Origin: CAYWWM01 sp965198025
Lineage (GTDB): Bacteria > Acidobacteriota > Terriglobia > 2-12-FULL-54-10
DNA length: 64,000 nt
Direction of reading: 5' to 3'
Assembly: GCA_965198025.1 (NCBI GenBank)
Contig: OZ240237.1
Coordinates: 3,162,001 to 3,226,000 of the forward strand
Shown here: positions 41,140 through 50,049 of the stretch, in pieces
Layout: each line of letters begins with the position of its first letter
Numbering within the stretch: position 1 is the stretch's first letter
Notes under the pieces: generated by a model
Told to the model about the DNA's origin: nothing
Seen by the model: only the letters and a program-made list of their open reading frames with translations
The model's database searches: none
Program-made: the position numbers and the translations under genes

Positions 41140-41495
41140 GGGCGGACCGGTTTACTGGCCACTGTTGCCAAACCGTCCCCGCGGCCGGCAACCACCGCTT
41201 CCTCGTCTATCCCCGCCACCGAAACTGGGTTGGTGGGAAGAACCTGCGGAAGCGTTATCCACAGATCCACCTTCGATTGTCCGACTCTCGAAGTTCGCCG
41301 CATTCTCACGCTGCAGTTCGAATCGCTTTTCCCCGCACAAGTGCAAAGCGAGAGCAACGGTGAGGTGAGAGGAACGTGTATTCATGCGATTCTGCCCGTC
41401 CTCTTCGCGCGGTGAAAAGGTTCCATCAGATCCACCAGAACACAGGACGAACCGGGCCTCACATACTATCGGACGCTATTGCAACGAGCATTCGA
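41140..41495. other. intergenic region, no gene seen
   Basis: 356 bases between mlaD and a convergent gene. One perfect DnaA-box sequence TTATCCACA is at 41255-41263. A single box is not evidence of an origin, and no cluster, AT-rich unwinding element or terminator was recognised. Confidence 0.5.
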
Positions 41496-42404
41496 TCAGA
41501 AGGATTCCGAGGCGAGGTGCTTCTTGAGGAAGTCGAGGGTGCGGGACCAGGAATCCTGTGCGGCGGCTTCGTTGTAGTGCGGGCCGGTGTCATTGAAGAA
41601 CGCAGGCTTGGCCGCGGGATAGACCTTTGCATCGTAGGACTTGCCGAGCTGCTGCATGGCGGCTCGCGTGGCGGCGACGGTGGAAGTGACGAGGGTGTCG
41701 TACTCGGCGTAATGCCCCAAGATGGGGGTCTGCAAGGCCGAGAGCGCGTCCTCGGGCGGCGGCCCGCCGCAGAACACCACGGCGGCTTTGAGGGTGGGGT
41801 TCACCGTGGCATAGAGAAACGCCCGTTCCCCACCCCAGCGAAACCCCAGGATGCCGATGCGGTTGGGCTCGACCAAAGGATGCGAGCGGAGATAGCTGGT
41901 AGCGGCCTCCAGATCTTGCACCACGTCTTCGTCGGCGACGTCCTCAAACGCCGCCACGACCGCTTCGGGCGAAGCAAACGAGGCAACGCCGCCCTGGCGG
42001 GATAGATGATCTATGGCCAGGACGAAGAATCCTTCGGCAGCCAGGCGGCGGGCGACGCCGCGGAGTTGCTCGTTCAAACCGTGGTCTTCATGGATCAGCA
42101 GCAGACCGGGGAAGGGCGCGGCACTCGCTGCGGGTTGTGGGCGACTCAGGTAGCCGAGCAGCGTGGCACCCGCGGCAGGGAAGATGACCGAGGCCGACTC
42201 GATGGCGACGTTCCGGGTCTTCGATTCCGAATCTGCTTCCTGAAGTGAAGCAAGGTCCTGTGCCCAACCGCTGATTTCAAGATAGTGGCCGGCAAGCGCA
42301 GTGCCGCCCATGACGGAGACCAGACGCTCGATGAAAGTCCGGCGGCTGATCGTCCCGGCGCGGTATGCGGCTGCGATTTGGGCGAGGCGAGCGGCGGACA
42401 TCAT
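41496..42404 (-). CDS. exported dienelactone-hydrolase-family protein with altered nucleophile
   Basis: An alpha/beta-hydrolase of ~302 residues with an N-terminal twin-arginine-like segment (TISRRTFIERLVSVMGG). The core shows LLIHEDHGLNEQLRGVARRLA, typical of the DLH family, and FFVLAIDHL. The nucleophile elbow reads GILGFRWGGERA where the family has GFCxGG, so the catalytic Cys is replaced by Arg (codon CGC at 41838-41840). The Asp and His positions (AEYD, GPHYN) remain. The ATG at 42404 has AGGAACGG ahead of it; a TTG at 42422 is possible. Confidence 0.88.
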   Translation of the reverse strand: MMSAARLAQIAAAYRAGTISRRTFIERLVSVMGGTALAGHYLEISGWAQDLASLQEADSESKTRNVAIESASVIFPAAGATLLGYLSRPQPAASAAPFPGLLLIHEDHGLNEQLRGVARRLAAEGFFVLAIDHLSRQGGVASFASPEAVVAAFEDVADEDVVQDLEAATSYLRSHPLVEPNRIGILGFRWGGERAFLYATVNPTLKAAVVFCGGPPPEDALSALQTPILGHYAEYDTLVTSTVAATRAAMQQLGKSYDAKVYPAAKPAFFNDTGPHYNEAAAQDSWSRTLDFLKKHLASESF

Positions 42405-42452
42405 CCGTTCCTGCGTAACCAACGCACGGCACAGGCGTGCTTGCGGTTACCC

Positions 42453-42941
42453 TTATCGCCAGCGGGCCACGGCCTGAGCATGCAGCGACTCGGGCGGGAG
42501 CTCCAACAGCTCCATGCGGTTGCCGTAGGGATCGTGGACGTTCGACAGAATGGCTTTGGTGCCGCTGAGGCGGATCGGGTCCACTTGGGCGCCACGCTGC
42601 CTGAACATCTCCGTGGCCGCGTTCATGTCGTCCACGATGATCCCGAAGTGGGTGAAGCCTGGCTGCCGGCCGTCGCGGACGGGCTGCAACTCGACGAAGG
42701 TATTGCGGCTGATCTGGACGTAAACGAGCGTCGTGTTTCCATCGGCGTCGTAGTTGCGGAAAGCCTCCGGGAATCCGAGGGTCCCGGTGTAGTACTCAAC
42801 GGCGGCGTCGAGGTCGGGGACGACGATGCCGACGTGATTCATGGCATCCACTCCCCGGTTGGGGGTCAGGCTCTGGGCGATGGCAGCCTGGACGGCGAGT
42901 CCCACCAGCAGACCCGCAACAAACAAGAAGAACCCACGCAT
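42453..42941 (-). CDS. secreted VOC-superfamily protein
   Basis: A 162-residue protein with a signal peptide (FFLFVAGLLVGLAVQAAIAQ) followed by one VOC module. It shows AMNHVGIVVPDLDAAVEYYTGTLGF and FTHFGIIVDDMNAATEMF, ending DPYGNRMELLELPPES. Metal-ligand candidates are the two His and the final Glu. The function is unknown. It has a strong AGGAGG site. It belongs to a run of five minus-strand exported proteins. Confidence 0.88.
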   Translation of the reverse strand: MRGFFLFVAGLLVGLAVQAAIAQSLTPNRGVDAMNHVGIVVPDLDAAVEYYTGTLGFPEAFRNYDADGNTTLVYVQISRNTFVELQPVRDGRQPGFTHFGIIVDDMNAATEMFRQRGAQVDPIRLSGTKAILSNVHDPYGNRMELLELPPESLHAQAVARWR

Positions 42942-43008
42942 GGAAGCCTCCTTTCAAAGCGCAAGAGTCAGCAGATAAAATTCCGGAGTCCGATGGGACA
43001 ACCCGGCT

Positions 43009-43533
43009 CTACCGCGGCCGGCTGGACGGCGGGACGATGCCGTTCATCCGCATATAAACGACCAGATTTCCGTAGTGATTCTGGTTGTCCGCGATGTTCA
43101 TGAGGGCCGCCGACCAGCGGGGGCCCTGGCGGTTACCCATCAAAGGAACCGTCTCCATAGCCGTGCTTTCGTTGAGCCCGTCGAGGACTTGTGCGCCGTA
43201 GTCATAACTGTCATTCAGCGCCTGGATGATCTGGACCTTGGTTTGCAGATTGCCGGGGGGCTGCTCCCGCTCGCCCGAAACCATGCCCATGAAGAAATAA
43301 TTCTCCTCGACGATGTGGATGAGCTGCTCGCGCAGGCTGCGGACCTCGGGAGTGGGCCGGAAACTATACATGTCCTCGGGGACAACCTCGGCGGTGCCGA
43401 CCACGTTGCGGCGGATGTTCTCCCACTGCTGCTTCAGCGGGCCGAGCAAAGCGCTGTCTTGAGCCTGGGCGAGCGCGCCGCCCCACATGACCAAACAAAC
43501 CAGTAGTAGTCCGAGCCGCATGCGATGGGTCAT
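43009..43533 (-). CDS. secreted DinB-family protein (first of tandem pair)
   Basis: A 174-residue exported protein: signal peptide MTHRMRLGLLLVCLVMWGGALAQ, then a four-helix DinB-like fold. It has RPTPEVRSLREQLIHIVEENYFFMG and the C-terminal DNQNHYGNLVVYMRMNGIVPP. DinB proteins are metal-binding helical bundles, often with thiol-transferase roles, but exported forms have no assigned function. AGGAGGATC lies before the ATG. It is related to the next gene, 43580-44104. Confidence 0.88.
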   Translation of the reverse strand: MTHRMRLGLLLVCLVMWGGALAQAQDSALLGPLKQQWENIRRNVVGTAEVVPEDMYSFRPTPEVRSLREQLIHIVEENYFFMGMVSGEREQPPGNLQTKVQIIQALNDSYDYGAQVLDGLNESTAMETVPLMGNRQGPRWSAALMNIADNQNHYGNLVVYMRMNGIVPPSSRPR

Positions 43534-43579
43534 GGCGATCCTCCTGAGGACGTCCGAAATCGGGTTGTTCGGATGCGGC

Positions 43580-44104
43580 CTATTGGCTGGCCGGGGGCAC
43601 GAGGCCGTTCATCCGTAAGTAGGTGACCAGGTTGCCGTAGTGCTCCTTGTTGTGTCCGACGGCCAACATGACGACCAGCCAGCGAGGACGCTCGCTGTTA
43701 CGGAGGGTGACCGGTTCGAAAGCCTGCTCATTGCTTACGTCGGCAAGAACCGAGGTCCCGTAGTCGAAGAACTCGGAGAGGGCACGGACGATCTCGGTCC
43801 GGCCGCTGAGTGATTCATAGCGGTCGGAGGCTCCGAGCGGATCGCCGGCCACGGCCTCCATTTCCATTCGGCCCTCCCCCGCGATGTGCGCGAGGATCTG
43901 GCCGAAACTGCGGACTTCCGCGGTGGGGCGATAGTCATATTTATCGGCGGGCATGGCCTCGGCGATGGACACCATCTGACGTCTGGAAGAGGCCCACTGC
44001 TGGCGCAGTTCGTCGGCTGTGGAATCCTGGGCCGCCAGCGGCTGCGCACCCGCACCTAGCATCGCAATCAGAAAAAAGGCAAGCAGTGTTCGTCTTTGGT
44101 TCAT
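43580..44104 (-). CDS. secreted DinB-family protein (second of tandem pair)
   Basis: A ~174-residue exported DinB-fold protein with signal peptide MNQRRTLLAFFLIAMLGAGAQPLAAQ. It shares the layout of its neighbour: RPTAEVRSFGQILAHIAGE, a central helix pair, and NKEHYGNLVTYLRMNGLVPP near the C-terminus. The pair looks like a tandem duplication. The start at 44104 was chosen to begin the signal peptide; other in-frame ATGs lie 4 and 23 codons upstream. Confidence 0.88.
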   Translation of the reverse strand: MNQRRTLLAFFLIAMLGAGAQPLAAQDSTADELRQQWASSRRQMVSIAEAMPADKYDYRPTAEVRSFGQILAHIAGEGRMEMEAVAGDPLGASDRYESLSGRTEIVRALSEFFDYGTSVLADVSNEQAFEPVTLRNSERPRWLVVMLAVGHNKEHYGNLVTYLRMNGLVPPASQ

Positions 44105-44261
44105 GGCAACCCCCATGGAAAATTCAGCAGGCGCGCCGACAGCACGCCAATCGGGACATACAGAAACTTTCATTATACCGGATTCGTACGGCGCAACGGG
44201 GAAGTTCCGTGGGACGAGCGGTTTCTTCTTCCCACTCCTTGGAATCAGAGCGGCCGGACCT

Positions 44262-44615
44262 CTACAGGTTCTTGATGCGGCCTTGAATCTTCTTGGCGAG
44301 CTTCTCGATTTCCTCGGCCTTCTTGAGTGCGTCGAGGGGCAGGACGTCCTCGGTGGTCTTGCTGATCTGTTCCTGCAACTCCGCGGACATCTGTGCCAAC
44401 TCGGCGACTTCCTTCTGCAACCGCTCGTGGCTGGCCTTCACGCGCATCCGGGTGAGGGTGGCGCGACTCGGGAACGAAGGCCCGCGGAAGCCCCAGGGAT
44501 CGCGGCGGTTGCCCCATGGGTCGCGGCTGCGCTGCGGCCAAAGCGGCGTGGTGAGCAAGGCCGCCAGACCGGCCAGCAAAATAAAGGATCGGAGCCATTT
44601 GGATTGCCGCATCAT
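44262..44615 (-). CDS. exported coiled-coil protein of unknown function
   Basis: A ~117-residue protein with a signal peptide or anchor (FILLAGLAALLTTPLW). An Arg/Pro/Trp-rich linker follows, then a coiled-coil helix to the end (RLQKEVAELAQMSAELQEQI and LDALKKAEEIEKLAKKIQGR). Similar small proteins are common in Acidobacteriota; the function is unknown. The ATG at 44615 is preceded by AAGGGGG; a longer frame upstream lacks a signal-like start. Confidence 0.65.
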   Translation of the reverse strand: MMRQSKWLRSFILLAGLAALLTTPLWPQRSRDPWGNRRDPWGFRGPSFPSRATLTRMRVKASHERLQKEVAELAQMSAELQEQISKTTEDVLPLDALKKAEEIEKLAKKIQGRIKNL

Positions 44616-44693
44616 TTCCCCCTTGCTGCCTCTGAAGAATGTAGGCCGCCAAGCCCGGCAGCTTGTTCCGAATCTGTTTGAATTGTAGCGCAT

Positions 44694-45241
44694 CAGAGAG
44701 CCGGGCGAAAGCCAAAACCCCTTGTGGGGGCCGCAAGAGAAAAGATGACGTTGGACAGCTCAACCAATTCGAGCCAGGAAGAGGGGGAGTATGAGGTAGC
44801 GCCATGCCAGCACGGGCTGCCGCTCCGGAGAAAAAGGCTAAGCGGCTGTACAATAATCTGTTAGAGGCCCTACAGCATTTTTTGATGAGGTTGCAAAGCC
44901 CTGGCAACCTGACGGCGGATGACTTGCATCTCTTGTTACAATTGCCAGGCGCATGCCTGGCACGGAGGGGAAGATATAGGGTGCGAGCTGGGAAGTCCGG
45001 CTGGAACAGTTTTCCGGCCTTGCTCCAGAATAGAGTTCTGGACACCGGGTTGCCGAATCGGGGAGGCACGTTTGTGGTAAAATTCATTTTCTTTTCAACG
45101 GCCCTTGAGGCTGTCTCACAAAATTTGGATTGGCGGATTGGACAAACTTTGGGCGTTCAACTCTTCTCGGCGGAGCGGATGACGATGGGTGCGCGCCACA
45201 GAGCGCGCTGATTCGGGAAGGGCGGGTTTCGGGAGGAAGCG
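44694..45241. other. intergenic region, no gene supported
   Basis: 548 bases upstream of the GldA-like gene. An open frame at 44804-45211 exists but has no recognisable domain, good start or typical codon use. Small hairpins such as GCCAGGCGCATGCCTGGC near 44945 are visible. Promoter elements could not be assigned with confidence. Confidence 0.5.
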
Positions 45242-46291
45242 GTGATTGAGGTTCAGGGACTGACGAAACGGTACGGGCCAACGACTGCGGTGGAGAATCT
45301 CCACTTTTCCGTGCAAAAGGGCGAGATCCTGGGATTTCTCGGGCCGAACGGGGCGGGCAAGACGACGACGATGCGGGTGATCACAGGGTTCCTGCCGCCC
45401 ACGATCGGAAAGGTGACCGTTGCCGGCTACGATGTTATGGATGAGCCGCTCGAAGTGAAGCGGCGCACAGGATATCTGCCGGAAACGCCGCCGCTCTACA
45501 CGGACATGCGCGTGGACGAGATGCTGGCGTTCGCGGGGCGGATCAAAGGCGTTGCTCGCCGGGACCTGAAAGAGCGCATCGCGGAAGCGGCGGAGAAAAC
45601 GGCGATCGCCGACGTCCTGAAAAGGATTGTGGGGCACCTCTCGAAGGGCTACCGGCAGCGTGTGGGACTGGCCGTAGCGCTGATTCACAACCCGGAAGTC
45701 CTGGTGCTCGATGAACCCACGGCGGGACTCGATCCGAAACAGATCATCGAGACGCGACGGCTCATCAAGGGCCTGGCAGGCGATCACACGATCATCCTGA
45801 GCACGCACATCCTGCCCGAAGCGGCGAACACGTGCAGCCGGGTGATGATTATCAATCGGGGAAAACTGGTGGCCGAGGATACTCCGAAAAACCTGACGGC
45901 GCGGCTGCAGGGCTTCGAGACGATGCGGTTGGTGGTGGAAGGGCCGGAGGAGGCAGTGAGTGCGCGGCTGACCGCAATGGCCGGCGTGAGCGGCGTAAGC
46001 GCGACCGCGGATGGCGACGTGCGCGTGGAATTCTCGGTCCAGATGGAAAAGGGCCAGGACGCGCGCAAGGAACTGGCGCGTGCCGTGGTGGAATCGGGCT
46101 GGGGGCTACTCGAGATGAGGCCGGTCGGCCTGAGTCTGGAAGACGTGTTCCTGAAACTGACCACCACGGAGGACTCGGACGAACCGTCGGAAGCCGGGGC
46201 GGAATCAGAGGCGGAGCCGGGAGCGGAGCCAGTCGAAGCTGTGGCAGGGCCTACGGAGGAATCGTCCAGCGAGGAGGAGAAGACCGTATGA
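45242..46291 (+). CDS. ABC transporter ATP-binding protein (GldA-like)
   Basis: A 349-residue ABC ATPase. Walker A is GPNGAGKTTT, the signature is LSKGYRQRVGLA and Walker B is VLVLDEPTAGLD; the His switch is in LSTHIL. A C-terminal accessory domain of ~120 residues ends in an acidic, Glu/Ala/Pro-rich tail. The start is GTG with GGGAGGAAG ahead. The stop overlaps the permease start (ATGA). With the three downstream genes it forms the widespread ABC system related to gliding-motility GldA-GldF-GldG; here the role is unknown and gliding is not implied. Confidence 0.9.
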   Translation: MIEVQGLTKRYGPTTAVENLHFSVQKGEILGFLGPNGAGKTTTMRVITGFLPPTIGKVTVAGYDVMDEPLEVKRRTGYLPETPPLYTDMRVDEMLAFAGRIKGVARRDLKERIAEAAEKTAIADVLKRIVGHLSKGYRQRVGLAVALIHNPEVLVLDEPTAGLDPKQIIETRRLIKGLAGDHTIILSTHILPEAANTCSRVMIINRGKLVAEDTPKNLTARLQGFETMRLVVEGPEEAVSARLTAMAGVSGVSATADGDVRVEFSVQMEKGQDARKELARAVVESGWGLLEMRPVGLSLEDVFLKLTTTEDSDEPSEAGAESEAEPGAEPVEAVAGPTEESSSEEEKTV

Positions 46292-47067
46292 GGAATATCT
46301 GGGCCATTGCCCGCAAAGAACTCAACTCCTATTTCCGCTCGCCGATCGCCTACATCGTGCTGGCGGTCTTTGCGGTGATTTTCGGGTTCTTCTACTACAG
46401 CATCCTGTCGGTGTTCCTGCGGCAGACGTTCATGTTTGCGCAGTACGCGCAGATGTACGGACAGACCCCCCCTGTAAACGTGAACGAGATGGTGATCCGG
46501 CCGCTGCTTATGAACGTGAGCGTGGTGTGCCTGTTCCTGGTGCCGATGATCACAATGCGGCTGTTCGCTGAAGAGAAAAAGACGGGAACGATCGAGTTGC
46601 TGATGACCTCACCGGTAACCGACCTGCAGTTGATCTTCGGGAAATTTCTGGGGGCGTTCCTGCTCTACGCCTCGCTGCTGGGGCTGACCGTGCTCTACAT
46701 CGCGTTTCTGTTCCGGTACGGAGATCCGGACTGGAAGCCGCTGGTGGCGGCGTATATGGGGCAGCTTCTGATGGGCGGGACGTTTCTGGCGCTGGGCCTG
46801 CTGTTGTCGAGCTTCACGCGCAACCAAATCGCCGCCGGGCTGCTCACCTTCACGTTGTTCCTGCTGCTGTGGGTAGTCGATTGGGTGGGCGAGTATTCGA
46901 CCAGCCAGGTGGGGCAGATAGCGCGATATATGTCGCTGACGACGCACATCGAAAACTTTTCCAAAGGCGTGATTGATCTCAAAGACACCGTGTACTACCT
47001 GTCCGCGATCGGGCTGGGGCTGTTCCTGACGGCCCGGTCAGTGGAATCAGTGCGATGGAGGGCTTGA
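46288..47067 (+). CDS. ABC-2 type permease (GldF-like)
   Basis: A 259-residue integral membrane protein with six predicted helices, starting MRNIWAIARKELNSYFRSPIAY. This is characteristic of the ABC-2 permeases that pair with GldA-like ATPases. It contains PMITMRLFAEEKKTGTIELL and a C-terminal SLTTHIENFSKGVIDLKD segment, both conserved in that group. Translational coupling to the ATPase gene (ATGA) supports one complex. The GldG-like gene follows after 4 bases. Confidence 0.9.
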   Translation: MRNIWAIARKELNSYFRSPIAYIVLAVFAVIFGFFYYSILSVFLRQTFMFAQYAQMYGQTPPVNVNEMVIRPLLMNVSVVCLFLVPMITMRLFAEEKKTGTIELLMTSPVTDLQLIFGKFLGAFLLYASLLGLTVLYIAFLFRYGDPDWKPLVAAYMGQLLMGGTFLALGLLLSSFTRNQIAAGLLTFTLFLLLWVVDWVGEYSTSQVGQIARYMSLTTHIENFSKGVIDLKDTVYYLSAIGLGLFLTARSVESVRWRA

Positions 47068-47071
47068 CACA

Positions 47072-48484
47072 ATGTCTACAGATATGAAACAGCGCCTCAC
47101 GAGCCGACAGGCCAAGTACGGGCTAAACACGGCTATCTATACGCTGGTGGCGCTGGCGATTGTGGTGATGGCGAACTTGATCGCCAACCGGTTCGTGCGG
47201 CAAGTGGATCTGACGGCGAACCAGCGGTACACGCTTTCGCCGCAGAGCGGGCAGATTCTGGACGACCTGACGGCCGAGGTGGAGTTTCTGTACTTCGACC
47301 GGCGCGCGAACTTCGGCAACGTGGAGGACCGCCTGGCGATGTACTCGACGCGGTCCCCGAACCTGGACGTGACTTACGTGGACCCGGACCGCGAGCGCGG
47401 ACTGGCCGAGCAGCACAACATCCGCAGTTACGGCACGCTGGTGATCGCGGCTTCCGGGCGTACGGAGCAGGTGACCAACATCGCGGAAGAGGACATCACC
47501 AACGCCATCATCAAGGTGCTCAAAGGCGGGCCGAAGAAAATCTACTTCCTGACAGGGCACGGCGAGCGCGACATCGACTCGACCGAACGGCTGGGCTACA
47601 GCGCCGCCAAGACGGCGCTCGAAGAGAGCAACTACGCCATCGAGACGCTGTCACTGCTCGAGGAAAACCCGCGGGTTCCGGACGATTGCAGCGCACTGAT
47701 CATCGCCGGGACGCAGAACGACCTGCTGGAGCCGGAAGTCGCAGCGATCAAGGACTTCATCATGGGCGGTGGGCGCGCGTTCTTCCTGCTGCACCCGCAC
47801 GCGCCGCAGACGGTGGTGGATCTGCTGGCGGAGTTCGGCGCCGACGCAAAGAACAGCCTGGTGGTCGATACCAGCGGGATCGGGCGGCTGTTCGGCACCG
47901 ATGAGCTGATGCCGCTGGCAGTGGATTACGACGAACATCCCGTGACGCGGGACATGACCAACATCGCGACGCTGTTCCCGTTCTCGGCAGCGGTGGATAC
48001 TGTTCCGGAAGGGATGCCTGGCGCCATGTTCCAGCCGATCGCGCGAACCACGGACAGGAGTTGGGCCACGACCGACGTGGAGTCCAACGAGGTGAGCTTC
48101 CGGGAGGGCCAGGATACCCAGGGGCCGATCGCGCTGTTCGGCGCAGGCACCTTTAATCAGCCCTCCGCCATGCCGCCGGGATTTCCCGGGAGTGACGCCG
48201 AGGAAGAAGCCTCCTCCCCCGAGGGCCGCTTCATCGTGGCGGGCAGCACCGAGTTTCCCGCCAACGCCATCATCGGATTCAACGGCAACCGCGACCTGTT
48301 CGTGAACGCCGTGAACTGGCTGGCGTCGGATGAGGACTTGATCTCGATCCGGCCCAAGGAAATGGAGGACCGCCGCGTCGACCTGCAACCGGAGCAGATG
48401 GCGCTGATTTTCTACCTGCTCATCGCAGTGCCTGCGGTGGTTGTGCTGAGCGGCTTGGGCGTCTGGTGGAAACGGAGAGGGTAG
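47072..48484 (+). CDS. GldG-like ABC-system auxiliary protein
   Basis: A 470-residue protein with an N-terminal membrane helix (AIYTLVALAIVVMANLIANRF). A large periplasmic ABC_transp_aux domain follows: VDLTANQRYTLSPQSGQILDDL, then VDPDRERGLAEQHNIRSYGTL and YFLTGHGERD. The final transmembrane helix (LIFYLLIAVPAVVVLSGLGVWW) ends KRRG. This matches GldG-type proteins encoded next to GldA/GldF. Probable role: extracytoplasmic component coupling the transporter to a substrate. Confidence 0.88.
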   Translation: MSTDMKQRLTSRQAKYGLNTAIYTLVALAIVVMANLIANRFVRQVDLTANQRYTLSPQSGQILDDLTAEVEFLYFDRRANFGNVEDRLAMYSTRSPNLDVTYVDPDRERGLAEQHNIRSYGTLVIAASGRTEQVTNIAEEDITNAIIKVLKGGPKKIYFLTGHGERDIDSTERLGYSAAKTALEESNYAIETLSLLEENPRVPDDCSALIIAGTQNDLLEPEVAAIKDFIMGGGRAFFLLHPHAPQTVVDLLAEFGADAKNSLVVDTSGIGRLFGTDELMPLAVDYDEHPVTRDMTNIATLFPFSAAVDTVPEGMPGAMFQPIARTTDRSWATTDVESNEVSFREGQDTQGPIALFGAGTFNQPSAMPPGFPGSDAEEEASSPEGRFIVAGSTEFPANAIIGFNGNRDLFVNAVNWLASDEDLISIRPKEMEDRRVDLQPEQMALIFYLLIAVPAVVVLSGLGVWWKRRG

Positions 48485-48553
48485 AAGGATTCGCTCTTCG
48501 GCTTTCGATCTGATTTCTGACTCCTTGACTTCAAGTGTTTCGGGGTGTTTGCC

Positions 48554-49942
48554 ATGAAGGTATCGCATACCATCATCGCAGTCGTAATTCTGGCGCTACT
48601 GGGAGGCGTGTTCTACTACCTGGAGCAGCAGCCGGAGCAGCCGTCTGAAGACGAGCTTGCCAGGCAGGACGTTTTCAGTTTCGACGCCGAGCAAGTGGAA
48701 GAGTTCACGATGGAGGTGCAAGGCGAGGAGCCGGTGACGGTGCGGCGCGCCGGGGCAGCGGAACCGGCCGGAGAGGAAGCGACCTCGCAGGCGGCCGCCG
48801 GGGGATGGGAGATCGTGGCCCCGGCAGAGATCGCTCCCGACAATGATGAAATCGGCTCCTTCCTGAGCGAGATTCCCAATCTCCAAAGCACCACGGTCGA
48901 AGGGGACGGGGTCGAACTTTCCGAGTATGGTCTCGATTCACCGCAGAAGACCTTCCGGTTCCAGCTGCGCGACGGTCAGACCGTGGCGCTTTCGCTCGGC
49001 GACGAGAATATCACCGGGTCGTCGAAGTATGGCAAGCTGGATTCGTCGCCGGAAGTCTTCCTGATCGAAACGGCGGGGGCGGCTTTTCTGGACAAGACGC
49101 TGTTCGACCTGCGCGACAAGCGGGCGATTCCGGTGGCCGTGGACCAGGCGCAGCAGATCGAGGTGGAGTTCCAGGAGAGTACGCAGGCTGACCGCCTGGT
49201 GCTGACCAGGCAGCAAGACGGCAACTGGCACTTGACCGAGCCGGCGGTGCGAACCGACTTCGGCAGCAGCAATTATTTCGTGACCACGCTGAGCGGCGCG
49301 GTGATGAGTTCGGTGGAAGAGGAGGCTCCCGGGGCGATCGGCCGCTACGGGCTCGACCAGCCCGCCATTCGCCTGACGGTGCAGATGCCGGACGGCAGTT
49401 CCACGAACCTGAGGGTCGGCGACCAGGCCGGGACCGAATCCGCCTACTACGCACAGAACTCGGTCTGGCCGCAAGTATTCCAGATCAACCAGTTCACCCA
49501 CGATCAGCTCAACCAGCAGCTCGACAACTACCGCAACCGCTACTTGTTCGACTTCGAGACCAGCAACGCGCGGCGTGTCGAAATTCTGTGGTCCGAGGGC
49601 GAGATGCGCCTCGACAAGCGCGGCGAAGAATGGTTCCGCGCGGGGACGCCCGAACAGATGGTCGAAACCGCGAAGGTCGAGACGTTTCTGAACGGCGTGC
49701 ACGCCCTGCGCGTGCAGCAATTCACCACGGACCGGGCGGGGCAGCTTGCGCAGTACGGCTTGAACGAGCCCTGGATGCGCGTCAAGGTCACGTATGGCGA
49801 GGACAACCAGGAAGAAACCGTCGTCTTCGCGCGCCACGACAACCGCTTCTACGCCGCTCGCGACGGCGAGCTCTCGGTCTACGAAATGTCCCCCGAGGAA
49901 CCGGACAACCTCGAGCCGAAGGTGCAGGACCTGACGAGCTGA
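48554..49942 (+). CDS. DUF4340 domain protein
   Basis: A ~462-residue protein with an N-terminal membrane anchor (TIIAVVILALLGGVFYYLEQ) and two or three repeated DUF4340 modules. Recurrent YGLDxPxxxxxxxxxxG segments are visible, for example EYGLDSPQKTFRFQLRDGQ, RYGLDQPAIRLTVQMPDGS and QYGLNEPWMRVKVTYGED. DUF4340 genes regularly follow GldG-like genes. It is the last gene of this operon and probably acts in the periplasm. An upstream GTG at 48545 is an alternative start. Confidence 0.88.
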   Translation: MKVSHTIIAVVILALLGGVFYYLEQQPEQPSEDELARQDVFSFDAEQVEEFTMEVQGEEPVTVRRAGAAEPAGEEATSQAAAGGWEIVAPAEIAPDNDEIGSFLSEIPNLQSTTVEGDGVELSEYGLDSPQKTFRFQLRDGQTVALSLGDENITGSSKYGKLDSSPEVFLIETAGAAFLDKTLFDLRDKRAIPVAVDQAQQIEVEFQESTQADRLVLTRQQDGNWHLTEPAVRTDFGSSNYFVTTLSGAVMSSVEEEAPGAIGRYGLDQPAIRLTVQMPDGSSTNLRVGDQAGTESAYYAQNSVWPQVFQINQFTHDQLNQQLDNYRNRYLFDFETSNARRVEILWSEGEMRLDKRGEEWFRAGTPEQMVETAKVETFLNGVHALRVQQFTTDRAGQLAQYGLNEPWMRVKVTYGEDNQEETVVFARHDNRFYAARDGELSVYEMSPEEPDNLEPKVQDLTS

Positions 49943-50049
49943 ATCTCTCTGCCCTTCCCATATTCTCTTGCTCAAAATTGGCGCGGCGGTTTGGTGCGGG
50001 TTAGAATGGTGTGCTCCCCGAGAACAACGAAAAAGGCGGCGAAGGAACT

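Noticed and set aside
41255..41263. Perfect DnaA box TTATCCACA
   Set aside because: Only one copy; about half of random windows this size would contain one. No cluster or AT-rich element, so no origin is called.
44804..45211. A 135-codon plus-strand open frame
   Set aside because: No domain, no good ribosome site, and composition unlike the neighbouring genes.
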